Below, one piece after another: positions 41,041 through 51,140 of a stretch of 64,000 bases of DNA; the stretch's first letter is position 1, and each line of letters opens with the position of its first letter. The position numbers and the translations under genes are program-made. Below the pieces are notes generated by a model. It had not been told where the DNA came from and ran no database searches. It saw nothing but the letters and a program-made list of their open reading frames with translations. Origin of the DNA: Dethiobacter sp. (GTDB taxonomy: Bacteria; Bacillota; Dethiobacteria; DTU022; UBA8154); contig DYEO01000008.1 in the NCBI GenBank assembly GCA_020725665.1, positions 91,221 through 155,220 of the forward strand, given 5' to 3'.

Positions 41041-43125
41041 ATGAAAGGTTATGCTACCGAGCAGATACGCAATGTTGCTCTCATCTCACATGGGGGGGCG
41101 GGGAAAACATCCCTGGCCGAGGCGCTTCTCTTTACTTCCGGGGCGATCAACCGCCTGGGGAAGGTCGAAGCGGGCAATACCACCACCGATTTTGATGCCG
41201 ACGAGATCAAGCGGCAGATTACCATCGGTACCTCCCTGGCCCCCCTGGAGTGGAAAGAGACAAAGATTAACCTCATGGATACACCCGGCTACTTCGACTT
41301 TATCGGTGAAGTGCAGGCTGCCCTGCGTGTAGCTGACAGTGCCGTGGTTACTGTCTGTGCTGTCTCCGGCGTGGAGGTGGGTACAGAAAAGGTATGGAGC
41401 TATGCCGACCAGTTTAACCTGCCCCGTCTTGTATTTATCAATAAAATGAACAGGGAGAACGCCGACTTCAGTGCCGTCCTGGAGCAACTGCGCAAGTTTT
41501 TCGGCTTGCATGTTTTCCCGCTGCAAATTCCCATCGGACAGGAAGATTCCTTCCGCGGCGTCGTTGACCTGGTGAAGATGAAAGCAATGCTTTTCAAAGA
41601 GGACGGTCTTTCCTCCCAGGAAGGGGAGATCCCGGCAGATTTGCTTTCTCAGGCCGAAGAACTGCGTGAAAAACTCGTGGAAGCGGCTGCGGAGTCGGAT
41701 GACGCACTGATGGAAAAGTACCTGGAAGAGGAGAAATTAAGTGAAGAGGAGATTCAAACGGCGCTGCGCAAGGGTACCCTGCAGGGGAAAATTGTGCCCG
41801 TACTCTGCGGCGCCGCCACGCTGAATATCGGTATGCAGCCCCTGCTCGACCTTATTGCCACAGCCCTGCCTTCGCCGGCCGACCGGCCGCCAAGCATGGG
41901 TACCGTTCCCGGTAAGGACGAGGAAACCGGCAGGAAGGCCTCTGTGGATGAGCCCTTCTCCGCCCTTGTCTTTAAAACCCAGGCGGACCCGTATGTGGGC
42001 CGTATCAATTATTTCCGCGTTTATTCCGGGTCGATTAAGGCAGATTCTCAGTTTTATAACGTGACCAAGGATAAAATGGAGCGTATCGGCAATCTCTTCT
42101 TCATGCGCGGCAAAAACCAGGTGCTGACACCGCAGCTTATTGCCGGCGATATCGGCGCCGTTGCCAAACTGGCCGTAACCGGTACGGGGGACACTCTTGC
42201 CGACAAGGCCAATCCCGTAATTTTCCCGGGGATCGAGTTTCCGGCCCCGGTCATATCTTTTGCCCTGGAACCGAAAGCGCGGGGGGATGAGGATAAGGTA
42301 AGCGCGGGATTGTCCCGCTTTATCGAGGAAGACCCTACATTCCGCGTGGAACGTAACACGGAGACCAAGCAGCTTATCGCCTCCGGCATGGGCGATATGC
42401 ATCTGGATGTGATCGTGGAGCGGCTGGCCAAGAAATACGGCGTGGAGGTAACCCTCAAGACGCCGCGCGTTCCCTATAAGGAAACGATCCGCCGTAGCGC
42501 CAAGAAAGAAGGAAAATATAAAAAGCAAAGCGGCGGGCGCGGCCAGTACGGTCATGTCTTCCTGGAGTTGAACCCCCTGCCCCGGGGCGAAGGGTTCGTC
42601 TTTGAGGATAAGATCGTGGGCGGCGTGGTTCCGCGCCAATATATCCCCGCCACGGAGAAAGGGGTCGTGGAAGCCATGGAGGAAGGATCCCTGGCCGGCT
42701 ATCCCATGGTGGATATGCGCGTAACCCTCTATGACGGCTCTTACCACACCGTGGACTCCTCGGAGATGGCCTTTAAGATAGCAGCGGCCATGGCCCTGCG
42801 CGGTGCAGTGGAACAGGCTGACCCCGTCCTGCTGGAGCCGATCATGAATGTGGAGGTTACCGTGCCGGAGAACTATATGGGCGACATCATGGGCGATCTC
42901 AACAGCCGCCGCGGGCGTATTCAGGGTATGGTTCCCGGGCAGGGGCTGCAGACGATCAAAGCCCAGGCCCCCATGGCGGAGATGTTCGACTATGCTATCG
43001 ACCTGCGCTCCATGACACAGGGACGGGCCTTCTTTAGCATGGCCTTCTCCCATTATGAAGAGGTGCCCCACCTGGAAATGGAGAAAGTTATCGCCGCCGC
43101 CAAAGCGGAGAAAGAAGAAAAATAA
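41041..43125 (+). CDS. Elongation factor G-like translational GTPase (EF-G2/FusA2-type)
   Basis: IRNVALISHGGAGKTSLAEALLFTSGAINRLG; DTPGYFDFIGEVQAALRVADSA; NKMNREN; domain IV/V typical of EF-G. Confidence 0.9.
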   Translation: MKGYATEQIRNVALISHGGAGKTSLAEALLFTSGAINRLGKVEAGNTTTDFDADEIKRQITIGTSLAPLEWKETKINLMDTPGYFDFIGEVQAALRVADSAVVTVCAVSGVEVGTEKVWSYADQFNLPRLVFINKMNRENADFSAVLEQLRKFFGLHVFPLQIPIGQEDSFRGVVDLVKMKAMLFKEDGLSSQEGEIPADLLSQAEELREKLVEAAAESDDALMEKYLEEEKLSEEEIQTALRKGTLQGKIVPVLCGAATLNIGMQPLLDLIATALPSPADRPPSMGTVPGKDEETGRKASVDEPFSALVFKTQADPYVGRINYFRVYSGSIKADSQFYNVTKDKMERIGNLFFMRGKNQVLTPQLIAGDIGAVAKLAVTGTGDTLADKANPVIFPGIEFPAPVISFALEPKARGDEDKVSAGLSRFIEEDPTFRVERNTETKQLIASGMGDMHLDVIVERLAKKYGVEVTLKTPRVPYKETIRRSAKKEGKYKKQSGGRGQYGHVFLELNPLPRGEGFVFEDKIVGGVVPRQYIPATEKGVVEAMEEGSLAGYPMVDMRVTLYDGSYHTVDSSEMAFKIAAAMALRGAVEQADPVLLEPIMNVEVTVPENYMGDIMGDLNSRRGRIQGMVPGQGLQTIKAQAPMAEMFDYAIDLRSMTQGRAFFSMAFSHYEEVPHLEMEKVIAAAKAEKEEK

Positions 43126-43223
43126 GGGACCCGGGTTAAATTAGCAACGGGTCGCATAAAAATATAAATAGCGGTACCGCTTACCGCTTACGGCTCTTAC
43201 GGGAGCCGACCCTGAAAAAGGAG

Positions 43224-44345
43224 TTGGGGAGATTGCAGGATAAGCTCAACGTGGCCGTTATCTTCGGCGGACGTTCGGCCGAGCATGCCGTATCCCTTGT
43301 TTCCGCGGCGGCGGTAATGGGTGCCCTGGACCGAAACAAGTACAATATTATCCCCGTGGGTATTACAAAGGAAGGGCGCTGGCTTGCCGGTGGTGATCCC
43401 CTGCAGGCCCTGCAATCCGGCAATATTCCGGGGGATTGTTTTTTTGCCGCCATAATTGCCGATCCGCTACATCCGGGCATCATCCTGCTGGACCGGCAAG
43501 AGGGGGAGCAAAAGGGGGACTTTATCTCCCTGGATGCCGTCTTCCCTGTATTGCATGGTCCCTTCGGTGAAGACGGGACCATGCAGGGACTGCTGGAACT
43601 GACCGGTCTGCCCTACGTCGGCGCCGGTGTACTCGCCTCCGCAGCGTCCATGGATAAGGTGATCATGAAAACTCTCTTCCGGCAGCACGGTCTGCCGGTG
43701 GGGGATTTTATCCACTTCTCCGCCGGCCAATGGGAAAAGAGGGCAACAGTGCTGTGCGATACCGTGGAAAAAGAACTTGGCTATCCCTGTTTTATCAAGC
43801 CGGCCAACATGGGCTCCAGCATCGGCATCAGTAAAGCCGCACACCGGGAGGCGCTGTGTGCCGGCGTGCTGGAAGCGCTGCGCTACGATCGCAAAGTGCT
43901 GGTGGAGGCCTTCATCCCCTGCCGGGAACTGGAGTGCAGTGTGCTTGGTGACGAGGAGGAAGCGGCTGCCTCTCCCCCCGGTGAAATTATCCCCTGCAAT
44001 GATTTTTACGATTATCAGGCCAAGTACCACGACGACCGCTCCCGTCTCCTTATCCCCGCTCCGCTGCCGGAGCGGGTACAGCTTAGGCTGCAGGACCTGG
44101 CCGTGCAGGCCTTTCACGCCGTGGAATGTTCCGGTATGGGCCGCGTGGATTTTTTCTACCAGGAGGAAACGGAGTCAATTATCCTCAATGAGATCAATAC
44201 CATTCCCGGTTTTACCAGCATCAGCATGTACCCCAAGCTCTGGGAGGCCGGCGGCATTTCCTTCACCGCTCTCCTCGATCGCCTCATCCTTATTGCACGG
44301 GAACGTACGGCGCGGCAACTGAGGCGGCAAAATCTACTCAAATAA
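43224..44345 (+). CDS. ddl: D-alanine--D-alanine ligase
   Basis: NVAVIFGGRSAEHAVSLVSAAAVMGAL; FPVLHGPFGEDGTMQGLLELTGLPYVGAGVLASAASMDKVIMK; ILNEINTIPGFTSISMYPKLWEAGG. Confidence 0.94.
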   Translation: MGRLQDKLNVAVIFGGRSAEHAVSLVSAAAVMGALDRNKYNIIPVGITKEGRWLAGGDPLQALQSGNIPGDCFFAAIIADPLHPGIILLDRQEGEQKGDFISLDAVFPVLHGPFGEDGTMQGLLELTGLPYVGAGVLASAASMDKVIMKTLFRQHGLPVGDFIHFSAGQWEKRATVLCDTVEKELGYPCFIKPANMGSSIGISKAAHREALCAGVLEALRYDRKVLVEAFIPCRELECSVLGDEEEAAASPPGEIIPCNDFYDYQAKYHDDRSRLLIPAPLPERVQLRLQDLAVQAFHAVECSGMGRVDFFYQEETESIILNEINTIPGFTSISMYPKLWEAGGISFTALLDRLILIARERTARQLRRQNLLK

Positions 44346-44408
44346 AAATAAATTTGTATAATACTAATATTTTTATTTTGCCAACGATCAGTTATAATAG
44401 GTGTCACA

Positions 44409-44463
44409 AAAATTGATAGCGCAGCCATGTTCTATATTTTTACAGGGCCGTTCTATCAATTTT
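44409..44463 (+). promoter_or_regulatory. Inverted repeat in the serC leader
   Basis: AAAATTGATAG (44409-44419) / CTATCAATTTT (44453-44463), perfect 11-bp arms, 33-nt spacer. Confidence 0.65.
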
Positions 44464-44491
44464 ATTTCAAAAAGTGAGGAGGCTTTTGTCA

Positions 44492-45583
44492 ATGGGTAGG
44501 GTTTACAATTTCAACCCGGGACCTTCAGCTTTGCCCCTGCCTGTCCTGGAGACGGTGCAACGGGAGTTGCTCGATTACAAGGGAAACGGTATTTCCGTAA
44601 TGGAGATGAGCCATCGTTCTCCCCAGTTTGAGGAGATTAACAGGGAAGCGGAGTCCCTGGTGCTGGAGAATGCCGGCCTTGCAGCGGCCGACTACAGGGT
44701 ACTCTTTCTGCAGGGAGGAGCCAGCCTGCAATTTAGTATGATTCCCATGAACTTCCTCTCTCCGCAGGCTGTGGCAGATTACGTGGTAACGGGCAGTTTT
44801 GCCGAAAAAGCTTACAAAGAGGCCAAGAAGCTGGGCAATGTCCATGTTGCGGCAACGACCAAAGAGAGCAATTACAGCACCATCCCCCGCCAGGAGGAAC
44901 TGCAGTTCAGCGAAAAACCTGCTTATGTGCATATCACCTCCAATAATACCATCTACGGTATCCAGTGGCATTATATTCCCGACTGCGGCGATACTCCCCT
45001 CGTTGTGGACATGTCCAGCGACATCCTCTCCCGGGAATTGGATATGAGCCGCTTTTCCCTTATTTATGCCGGGGCACAGAAAAACATGGGGCCCTCCGGG
45101 GTTACGGTGGTAATTATTCGCAAAAGTATGCTGGAGCAGGCGTCCGACGCTACCCCCTCCTCCATGCTGAGCTACAAGATTCACGCGGAAAACGATTCCC
45201 TCTACAATACTCCCTGCACCTTCGGCATCTACATTATCCGCCTGATCATGCAGTGGGTCAAGGATATGGGCGGCATCAAGGTGCTGGGGGGCGTGAACAA
45301 AGAGAAGGCGGATCTTATCTATGACGCCATTGATGCGAGCAGCGGCTTTTATCGCGGACATGCCGCCAAAGAGGCCCGCTCGGGGATGAACATCACTTTC
45401 CGTCTTCCCGACGCAGAGTTGGAGAAAAAATTTGCCGCAGAAGCGGCAAAAGCGGAAATGATCGGGCTCAAAGGGCACCGTTCCGTGGGGGGGATCCGCG
45501 CCTCCATCTATAACGCCATGCCGCTGGAAGGCTGCCGGGCGCTTGCCTCCTTTATGCACGAATTTGCCCGCCGCAACGGCTGA
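44492..45583 (+). CDS. serC: Phosphoserine aminotransferase
   Basis: MGRVYNFNPGPSALPLPVLETVQRELLDYKGNGISVMEMSHRSPQFEEI; SD GAGGAGG; start moved to the internal ATG. Confidence 0.96.
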   Translation: MGRVYNFNPGPSALPLPVLETVQRELLDYKGNGISVMEMSHRSPQFEEINREAESLVLENAGLAAADYRVLFLQGGASLQFSMIPMNFLSPQAVADYVVTGSFAEKAYKEAKKLGNVHVAATTKESNYSTIPRQEELQFSEKPAYVHITSNNTIYGIQWHYIPDCGDTPLVVDMSSDILSRELDMSRFSLIYAGAQKNMGPSGVTVVIIRKSMLEQASDATPSSMLSYKIHAENDSLYNTPCTFGIYIIRLIMQWVKDMGGIKVLGGVNKEKADLIYDAIDASSGFYRGHAAKEARSGMNITFRLPDAELEKKFAAEAAKAEMIGLKGHRSVGGIRASIYNAMPLEGCRALASFMHEFARRNG

Positions 45584-45623
45584 TCAACAGCCGATAAAAC
45601 TTAAGTGAATATTTCCCACAACG

Positions 45624-45652
45624 TTGTTTGTTACCTTCCGGTATGGTAGAAT
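45624..45652 (+). promoter_or_regulatory. Sigma-A-type promoter for pdxST
   Basis: TTGTTT - 17 nt - TAGAAT. Confidence 0.6.
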
Positions 45653-45706
45653 AGATAAACATAACTTGGCCGGTGGAGCCTGCAAAAACAGGAGGTTGGT
45701 TAGATA

Positions 45707-46591
45707 ATGGTGGATAGAGGAACCTTCAGAGTTAAAAAAGGGATGGCCGAGATGCAAAAAGGCGGGGTGATCATGGATGTGACCAACCCCGAACAGGCCA
45801 GAATCGCCGAATCCGCCGGGGCAGTAGCGGTGATGGCACTTGAACGGGTGCCTGCCGATATCCGGGCGGTAGGCGGCGTGGCCCGTATGGCCGACCCGGA
45901 GATGATCCTCTCCATTATGGAAGCCGTCACCATCCCGGTGATGGCGAAATGCCGGATCGGCCACTTCGCCGAGGCTCAGGTCCTGGAGGCCCTGGCGGTC
46001 GATTATATTGATGAAAGCGAAGTCCTTACGCCTGCTGACGAGAAATATCATATAAACAAGCATCAGTTTACCGTGCCCTTTGTCTGCGGGGCCCGCGACC
46101 TGGGAGAGGCGCTGCGCCGTATTGGTGAAGGGGCGGCCATGATCCGGACTAAAGGTGAACCGGGGACGGGCAATGTGGTGGAGGCGGTGCGCCACCTGCG
46201 CGTTGTCATGGAACAGATCCGTGCCGTGCTTAACGCCCCTGCGGAGGAACTTATGACCCTGAGCAAACAGTTCGGCGCACCCTACGAATTGATTCTGGAG
46301 GTGCGCAAACTGGGCCGGCTCCCCGTGGTCAACTTTGCCGCCGGCGGAATTGCCACCCCTGCTGATGCAGCGCTGATGATGCTGCTCGGCGCCGACGGTG
46401 TTTTCGTGGGTTCGGGCATCTTTAAATCAGCCGATCCCCTCAAGCGCGCCAAGGCGATTGTGGAAGCGACCCTGCATTATGATAATCCCGAAGTGGTGGC
46501 GCGGGTATCGCGCGGCCTGGGCGAGGCCATGCCGGGGATCGATATGGCCGTGCTCACCGATGCGGACCGCATGCAGATTCGCGGAGTATAA
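45707..46591 (+). CDS. pdxS: Pyridoxal 5'-phosphate synthase, PdxS subunit
   Basis: [58 protein letters not shown]. Confidence 0.98.
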   Translation: MVDRGTFRVKKGMAEMQKGGVIMDVTNPEQARIAESAGAVAVMALERVPADIRAVGGVARMADPEMILSIMEAVTIPVMAKCRIGHFAEAQVLEALAVDYIDESEVLTPADEKYHINKHQFTVPFVCGARDLGEALRRIGEGAAMIRTKGEPGTGNVVEAVRHLRVVMEQIRAVLNAPAEELMTLSKQFGAPYELILEVRKLGRLPVVNFAAGGIATPADAALMMLLGADGVFVGSGIFKSADPLKRAKAIVEATLHYDNPEVVARVSRGLGEAMPGIDMAVLTDADRMQIRGV

Positions 46592-46604
46592 ATGACGGGG
46601 GCAA

Positions 46605-47303
46605 TTGATGACAACCGACGATACGCCGAAGATCAGGCCAAACAGTAAAGACCTGAATGTTGAGGGGAACCTGCAGCAGGATTTCAGCGGGCTGACGATC
46701 GGGGTCCTGGCACTGCAGGGCGCCGTTGCCGAGCATGTGCAGTGCGTGGAGCGGTGTGGTGGCCGTGCCCTTGCCGTGCGGCGCGGCGGGCTGTTGGCGG
46801 ATGTGGACGGGTTGATTATCCCCGGCGGTGAAAGCACGACCATCGGCCGCCTGAGCAACCTTTTCGGTTTCCGGGAGGAAATCAGGGAACTTGCCGCCGC
46901 CGGCAAGCCTGTGCTGGGCACCTGTGCCGGGGCTATCTTACTGGCCCGCACCGTCCAGGGGCAGGATCCGATTATCCCCTTGATGAATATCACAATCGTG
47001 CGTAATGCTTTTGGCCGGCAGCGGGAAAGCTTTGAAACGGATCTGACCATTCCTGTCCTCGGCATGGAGCCTTACTGCGGCGTTTTCATCCGGGCTCCCC
47101 TGATCACCGGGGTAGGTGAAGGGGTGGATGTCCTCGCCTCCTTTGGCGAGGGTATTGTCTTTGCCCGGGAAAAGAACCTGCTCGCCGTTGCGTTTCATCC
47201 CGAACTGACCGAAGATCTGCGCCTGCACCGCTATTTTATGGGCATGGCCTTGGAGTACAGAAAGTCAAAAGTCGAAAGTCAAAAGTCGAAAGTCGAAAGT
47301 TAA
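46605..47303 (+). CDS. pdxT: Pyridoxal 5'-phosphate synthase glutaminase, PdxT subunit
   Basis: IGVLALQGAVAEHVQCVERCGGRALAVRRGGLLADVDGLIIPGGESTTIGRL; GTCAGAILLA; VAFHPELTEDLRLHRYF. C-terminal KSKVESQKSKVES is repeat-encoded. Confidence 0.95.
   Translation: MMTTDDTPKIRPNSKDLNVEGNLQQDFSGLTIGVLALQGAVAEHVQCVERCGGRALAVRRGGLLADVDGLIIPGGESTTIGRLSNLFGFREEIRELAAAGKPVLGTCAGAILLARTVQGQDPIIPLMNITIVRNAFGRQRESFETDLTIPVLGMEPYCGVFIRAPLITGVGEGVDVLASFGEGIVFAREKNLLAVAFHPELTEDLRLHRYFMGMALEYRKSKVESQKSKVES
47263..47302. repeat. AAAGTC-type micro-tandem repeat
   Basis: AAAGTCAAAAGTCGAAAGTCAAAAGTCGAAAGTCGAAAGTT reading through the 3' end of pdxT. Confidence 0.85.
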
Positions 47304-47343
47304 AGGGCAAGTATACAGTGATATTTCCGAATCCTTATTATCC

Positions 47344-47365
47344 GGAACGACGAGGGCGTCGTTCC
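47344..47365. repeat. Palindrome GGAACGACGAGGGCGTCGTTCC (second copy at 7675-7696)
   Basis: 21/22 identical, inverted, to 7675-7696, including the flanking CTACTT/AAGTAG. Confidence 0.85.
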
Positions 47366-47390
47366 CTACTTTTGACCTTAGATGAATTTT

Positions 47391-47418
47391 GGGGGGGAGG
47401 GATAACTCCCCCCCTTTT
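47391..47418 (+). terminator. Terminator after pdxT
   Basis: GGGGGGGAG-GGATAA-CTCCCCCCC-TTTT. Confidence 0.75.
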
Positions 47419-47529
47419 ATTTGCCACTTTATTTGCCACTAAGAGGAAAATACCCATGCTCTGCCGAATATTAAATAAAATGGATTATGATTACCCCGTG
47501 GGTACGGTGGAGGGGAGGAGAGAGATCCC

Positions 47530-48171
47530 TTGGACGATCTGTTCTTAAAAAATTTAAATTGCCTGGCCTGTAAGAACGATTTCCAGAGCTCCAAAGTGCG
47601 GCGCAGCAAATACTCCGTGATCAAGGTGGACACGGACTTTTGCACCTATTACCGGGGCGAAAACCCCCTGTTTTATAATACCAATATTTGTCCCCACTGC
47701 GGTTATGGTTTTACGGAAAATTTTCGTACTCCGGGAGAGAAGGCAAGAGAAGCTATCGCCAACCAGATTTCCCCCTTCTCCCTAGATTTCAGCGGCCGTC
47801 GCAACCTGGATCTCGCTGTGCTGGCCAACAAGCGGGCGGTCGAATGTGCCCAACTGCAGAACGAGAAGGATATTTTGAAAGCAAGCCTCTACCTGCAGGT
47901 AGCCTGGTTCTACCGTATAGAAGGGGATGAGGAAGCGGAAAAAATTTACCTGGAGGAGGCGCGCCACTTTTACAGCGAAGCCTTTGAAAAAGATAAGGAG
48001 ATTACAAATATTGGGCGGGTCCTCTACCTTTTAGGGGATTTAAATAGGCGGTTGGGCAACGACAAGGAGGCCATCTTCTACCTGGGCCGCGTAATCAATG
48101 ACAAGACGATCAACGACCCCGGGATTATCCGCATGGCCAGGGAAAGGTGGCAGGATATCCGTGAGGATTAA
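47530..48171 (+). CDS. DUF2225 family protein
   Basis: NCLACKNDFQSSKVRRSKYSVIKVDTDFCTYYRGENPLFYNTNICPHCGYGFTENF plus TPR-like C-terminus; TTG start. Confidence 0.85.
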   Translation: MDDLFLKNLNCLACKNDFQSSKVRRSKYSVIKVDTDFCTYYRGENPLFYNTNICPHCGYGFTENFRTPGEKAREAIANQISPFSLDFSGRRNLDLAVLANKRAVECAQLQNEKDILKASLYLQVAWFYRIEGDEEAEKIYLEEARHFYSEAFEKDKEITNIGRVLYLLGDLNRRLGNDKEAIFYLGRVINDKTINDPGIIRMARERWQDIRED

Positions 48172-48862
48172 AAACAGCAGGGAAAGCAACAGCCCACCAT
48201 TCCAGGATTCTCCCGGGCGCGCCGGGGCGCAGGAGACACGGCAGGATGGGGCAGCGGTGGAGGCTGTCATTTTCCCCGATGCACCGGCGCTGCAAGAGCG
48301 TTCCCTGGACGCATGGCGCCGGCTCTGCCTGACCTGCCGGCGTTGCTCCCTGCGCCAGGAAGCCAAAGGTGTGGTTTTCGGCGAGGGCAACCCCCGTGCC
48401 CAAATTCTCTTTGTGGGGGAGGGTCCGGGAGGGGAAGAGGACAAGCTGGGCCGCCCCTTTGTGGGGGCTGCCGGGCAGCTTTTGGACCGTATCCTCGCCG
48501 CCGCCAATCTGGCACGGGAGGAAGTCTATATCGCCAATGTGGTCAAGTGCCGTCCCCCCGGCAACCGCCAGCCCCGCAAGGAGGAGATTGAGGCCTGTCT
48601 TCCCCTTTTACAGCGGCAGATCGAGCTCATTGATCCGGCGATCATCGTCTGTCTGGGCGCGGTGGCATCCCGCGCCCTGATCCGGCCGGACTTTCCCATC
48701 ACCCGGGAACGGGGTTGCTGGCAGGAGCTTGACAACCGCATGCTCATGCCCACCTTTCACCCGGCCGCCCTGCTGCGGGACCCGGGCAAAAAAAAGGCGG
48801 TATGGGAAGATATTCAACTGGTGGTAAAACTCTATACCCAGATTTGCGGGGAGGAGAGCTAA
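48161..48862 (+). CDS. Uracil-DNA glycosylase, family 4-type (FeS)
   Basis: CRRCSLRQEAKGVVFGEGNPRAQILFVGEGPGGEEDKLGRPFVGAAGQLLDRIL; NVVKCRPPGNRQP; MPTFHPAALLRDP. Confidence 0.92.
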   Translation: MRIKNSRESNSPPFQDSPGRAGAQETRQDGAAVEAVIFPDAPALQERSLDAWRRLCLTCRRCSLRQEAKGVVFGEGNPRAQILFVGEGPGGEEDKLGRPFVGAAGQLLDRILAAANLAREEVYIANVVKCRPPGNRQPRKEEIEACLPLLQRQIELIDPAIIVCLGAVASRALIRPDFPITRERGCWQELDNRMLMPTFHPAALLRDPGKKKAVWEDIQLVVKLYTQICGEES

Positions 48863-48865
48863 CAC

Positions 48866-49552
48866 ATGAACGAGAAAATTCTGCTGGTGGAAGATGAGAA
48901 GACGCTGGCCAAGGCGTTAAAATTCAGCCTGGAAAAGGAAGGATTCACGGTGGAGGTGGCCTACGACGGGGAAGAAGGACTGCAAGCCCTCTCGCAGGAA
49001 GCCCCGGATCTGATCATCCTGGACCTGATGCTCCCCAAAATTGATGGTTACGAGTTTTGCCGCCGCCTGCGCCGCAACTCCGATGTACCCATCATCATGC
49101 TTACGGCCCGCAATGAGGATATAGACAAGATCCTCGGCCTGGAACTGGGAGCCGACGATTATATGACCAAACCCTTCAACACGCGGGAACTGCTGGCACG
49201 CATCAAGGCGATCCTGCGCCGCACCGGGCAGTTGGAACAGGGAGGACGGAAATCGATTCGCATAGGTAACCTACAGGTGGATCTGATACGCCACCGTGTA
49301 ACCATGGAGGAGCGGGAAATTCCCCTGACATCGCGGGAATATGCCCTGCTCAGTTTTCTTGCTTCCAACCCGGGAAGAGTTTATTCACGGGAGCAATTGC
49401 TGGAACAGGTCTGGGGTTACGATTTCTGCGGTGATGCCCGCACGGTGGATGTACATATCCGGCACCTGCGGGAAAAACTGGAGGAACAACCGGCAGAGCC
49501 CCGTTATATTCTCACGGTCTGGGGGGCAGGTTACAAATTCAAGGAGGCATAA
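48866..49552 (+). CDS. OmpR/PhoB-family response regulator
   Basis: ILLVEDEKTLAKALKFSLEKEGFTVEVAYDGEEGL...DLIILDLMLPKIDG; wHTH DVHIRHLREKLEE. Confidence 0.95.
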   Translation: MNEKILLVEDEKTLAKALKFSLEKEGFTVEVAYDGEEGLQALSQEAPDLIILDLMLPKIDGYEFCRRLRRNSDVPIIMLTARNEDIDKILGLELGADDYMTKPFNTRELLARIKAILRRTGQLEQGGRKSIRIGNLQVDLIRHRVTMEEREIPLTSREYALLSFLASNPGRVYSREQLLEQVWGYDFCGDARTVDVHIRHLREKLEEQPAEPRYILTVWGAGYKFKEA

Positions 49553-49561
49553 TTGCCGTAA

Positions 49562-51049
49562 ATGCTTAAACTAAGAAGTATTCGCTCCCGCATGACCATT
49601 ACCTATCTGCTGCTTGTCGCCGCGGTAATGCTGTTAACAGGGCTGATTGTGCTGCATATGCTGGAGAGCTACCACCTGACAGTAGAGGAGGAGAACCTGG
49701 AGCGCACAGGTAAACTGGTGTCAAGCTTTATTTCCCCCTATCTGCGCCGGGAAGGGGGAAATCACAGTCTGAGCGCGGTTGCCGCAAATTTTGCACGACA
49801 GATTAATGCCCGTGTTATCATAGTGGACGAGGGGCGCCTGGTTGTGGGCGATTCCCGGGGCGGAGAGTTGCTGGGAAACACCCTGGATCGCCCCGAGATT
49901 GAAGAGGCGCTGCAGGGGAGAACGGGCCGCAGCGTGCAGTACAGCCGCCTTTCCCAGCAGCAGGTCCTGCAGGTGGCTGTCCCCCTAGAGGACGAAAACG
50001 GTCGCCTGGGGGCCGTCTTTTTTGCCGCTTCCCTCAACTCTCTCTACGAGACACTGGCGGCGGTGCGTCGCTTTTTTATCTTTGCCACATTGCTGGCCAT
50101 GGCTCTCACCGCGGGTTTGGGCGCCCTTTTTGCCCATCACATCGGCGGGCCAATCAAAGAATTGACTACGGCTGCCCGGCGCCTGGCTGCCGGAAACATG
50201 GATCAGAAAATTCCCGTAACCTCCCGTGATGAGATCGGCGAACTGGCCATCCAATTCAACAGCATGGCCGACAGCCTGAAGGAGATGAAAAAGCGGCTTA
50301 CCCGCTTTGTTGCCGATGTATCCCACGAACTGCGCACCCCCCTGGCCTCCATACATATCTGCCTCCAGTCCCTGCAGCATTACCAGATGAACCAGGAGGA
50401 ACAGCAGGAATTCCTGGAGGACATCAACCAGGAAACGCAGCGGCTCATCTACCTGGTAGAGGACCTTTTGGAGTTGACGCGTCGTGAAGAGGTTGCGGAC
50501 AAGCGGGAAATTATCCCCCTGAAGGTGCTTATCGACGAGGTTCTAGATGTGACAATCCCCCGCGCTGCACGCAAGGAACTGCAACTTTTCACCCACATCC
50601 CGGATATGCTGCCTTATTTTAATATATCCCCCGACGCTTTTAAACGGGTCCTTTTCAATGTCCTGGACAACGCCATCAAGTTTACCCCCGCCGGTGGGTG
50701 GTTGAAATTCAGCGTGGAGCTGGGGAAGAAGGATATCTGTATTACTGTGCAGGATACGGGGTGTGGTATTCCGACCGACGAATTACCCTTTATTTTTGAA
50801 CGTTTTTACCGTGTGGATCAGGCCCGTTCCCGTCATTTGGGAGGGACAGGCCTCGGACTGGCCATCTGCAAGGAAATCGTGGAGTTATACGGGGGAACCA
50901 TCGGTGTGCAGAGCCAGGAGGAAGAGGGAAGCACCTTTTATTTTACCCTGCCCCTGGAGCATGCCGTTTCGGAGGCGCAATTGAAAAATGCTCCTTCAGG
51001 ATATAATACTGTAAGGGAAAATACCCCTCTTCGGGCAAATAATCCTTGA
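49562..51049 (+). CDS. Membrane sensor histidine kinase (HAMP)
   Basis: Two hydrophobic segments, [43 protein letters not shown]. Confidence 0.95.
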   Translation: MLKLRSIRSRMTITYLLLVAAVMLLTGLIVLHMLESYHLTVEEENLERTGKLVSSFISPYLRREGGNHSLSAVAANFARQINARVIIVDEGRLVVGDSRGGELLGNTLDRPEIEEALQGRTGRSVQYSRLSQQQVLQVAVPLEDENGRLGAVFFAASLNSLYETLAAVRRFFIFATLLAMALTAGLGALFAHHIGGPIKELTTAARRLAAGNMDQKIPVTSRDEIGELAIQFNSMADSLKEMKKRLTRFVADVSHELRTPLASIHICLQSLQHYQMNQEEQQEFLEDINQETQRLIYLVEDLLELTRREEVADKREIIPLKVLIDEVLDVTIPRAARKELQLFTHIPDMLPYFNISPDAFKRVLFNVLDNAIKFTPAGGWLKFSVELGKKDICITVQDTGCGIPTDELPFIFERFYRVDQARSRHLGGTGLGLAICKEIVELYGGTIGVQSQEEEGSTFYFTLPLEHAVSEAQLKNAPSGYNTVRENTPLRANNP

Positions 51050-51140
51050 TAATATTGTTATTCCCTCTATCATGCGCTAAAATATGGTTATCATTTCAGA
51101 AAAAGAAAGATCATCTGTTAAAAAAGGACCGTGATTACAT

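Noticed and set aside
41737-43071. 444-aa minus-strand ORF inside the EF-G-like gene
   Set aside because: Antisense shadow ORF; no recognisable domain.
44525-45559. 344-aa minus-strand ORF inside serC
   Set aside because: Antisense shadow ORF.
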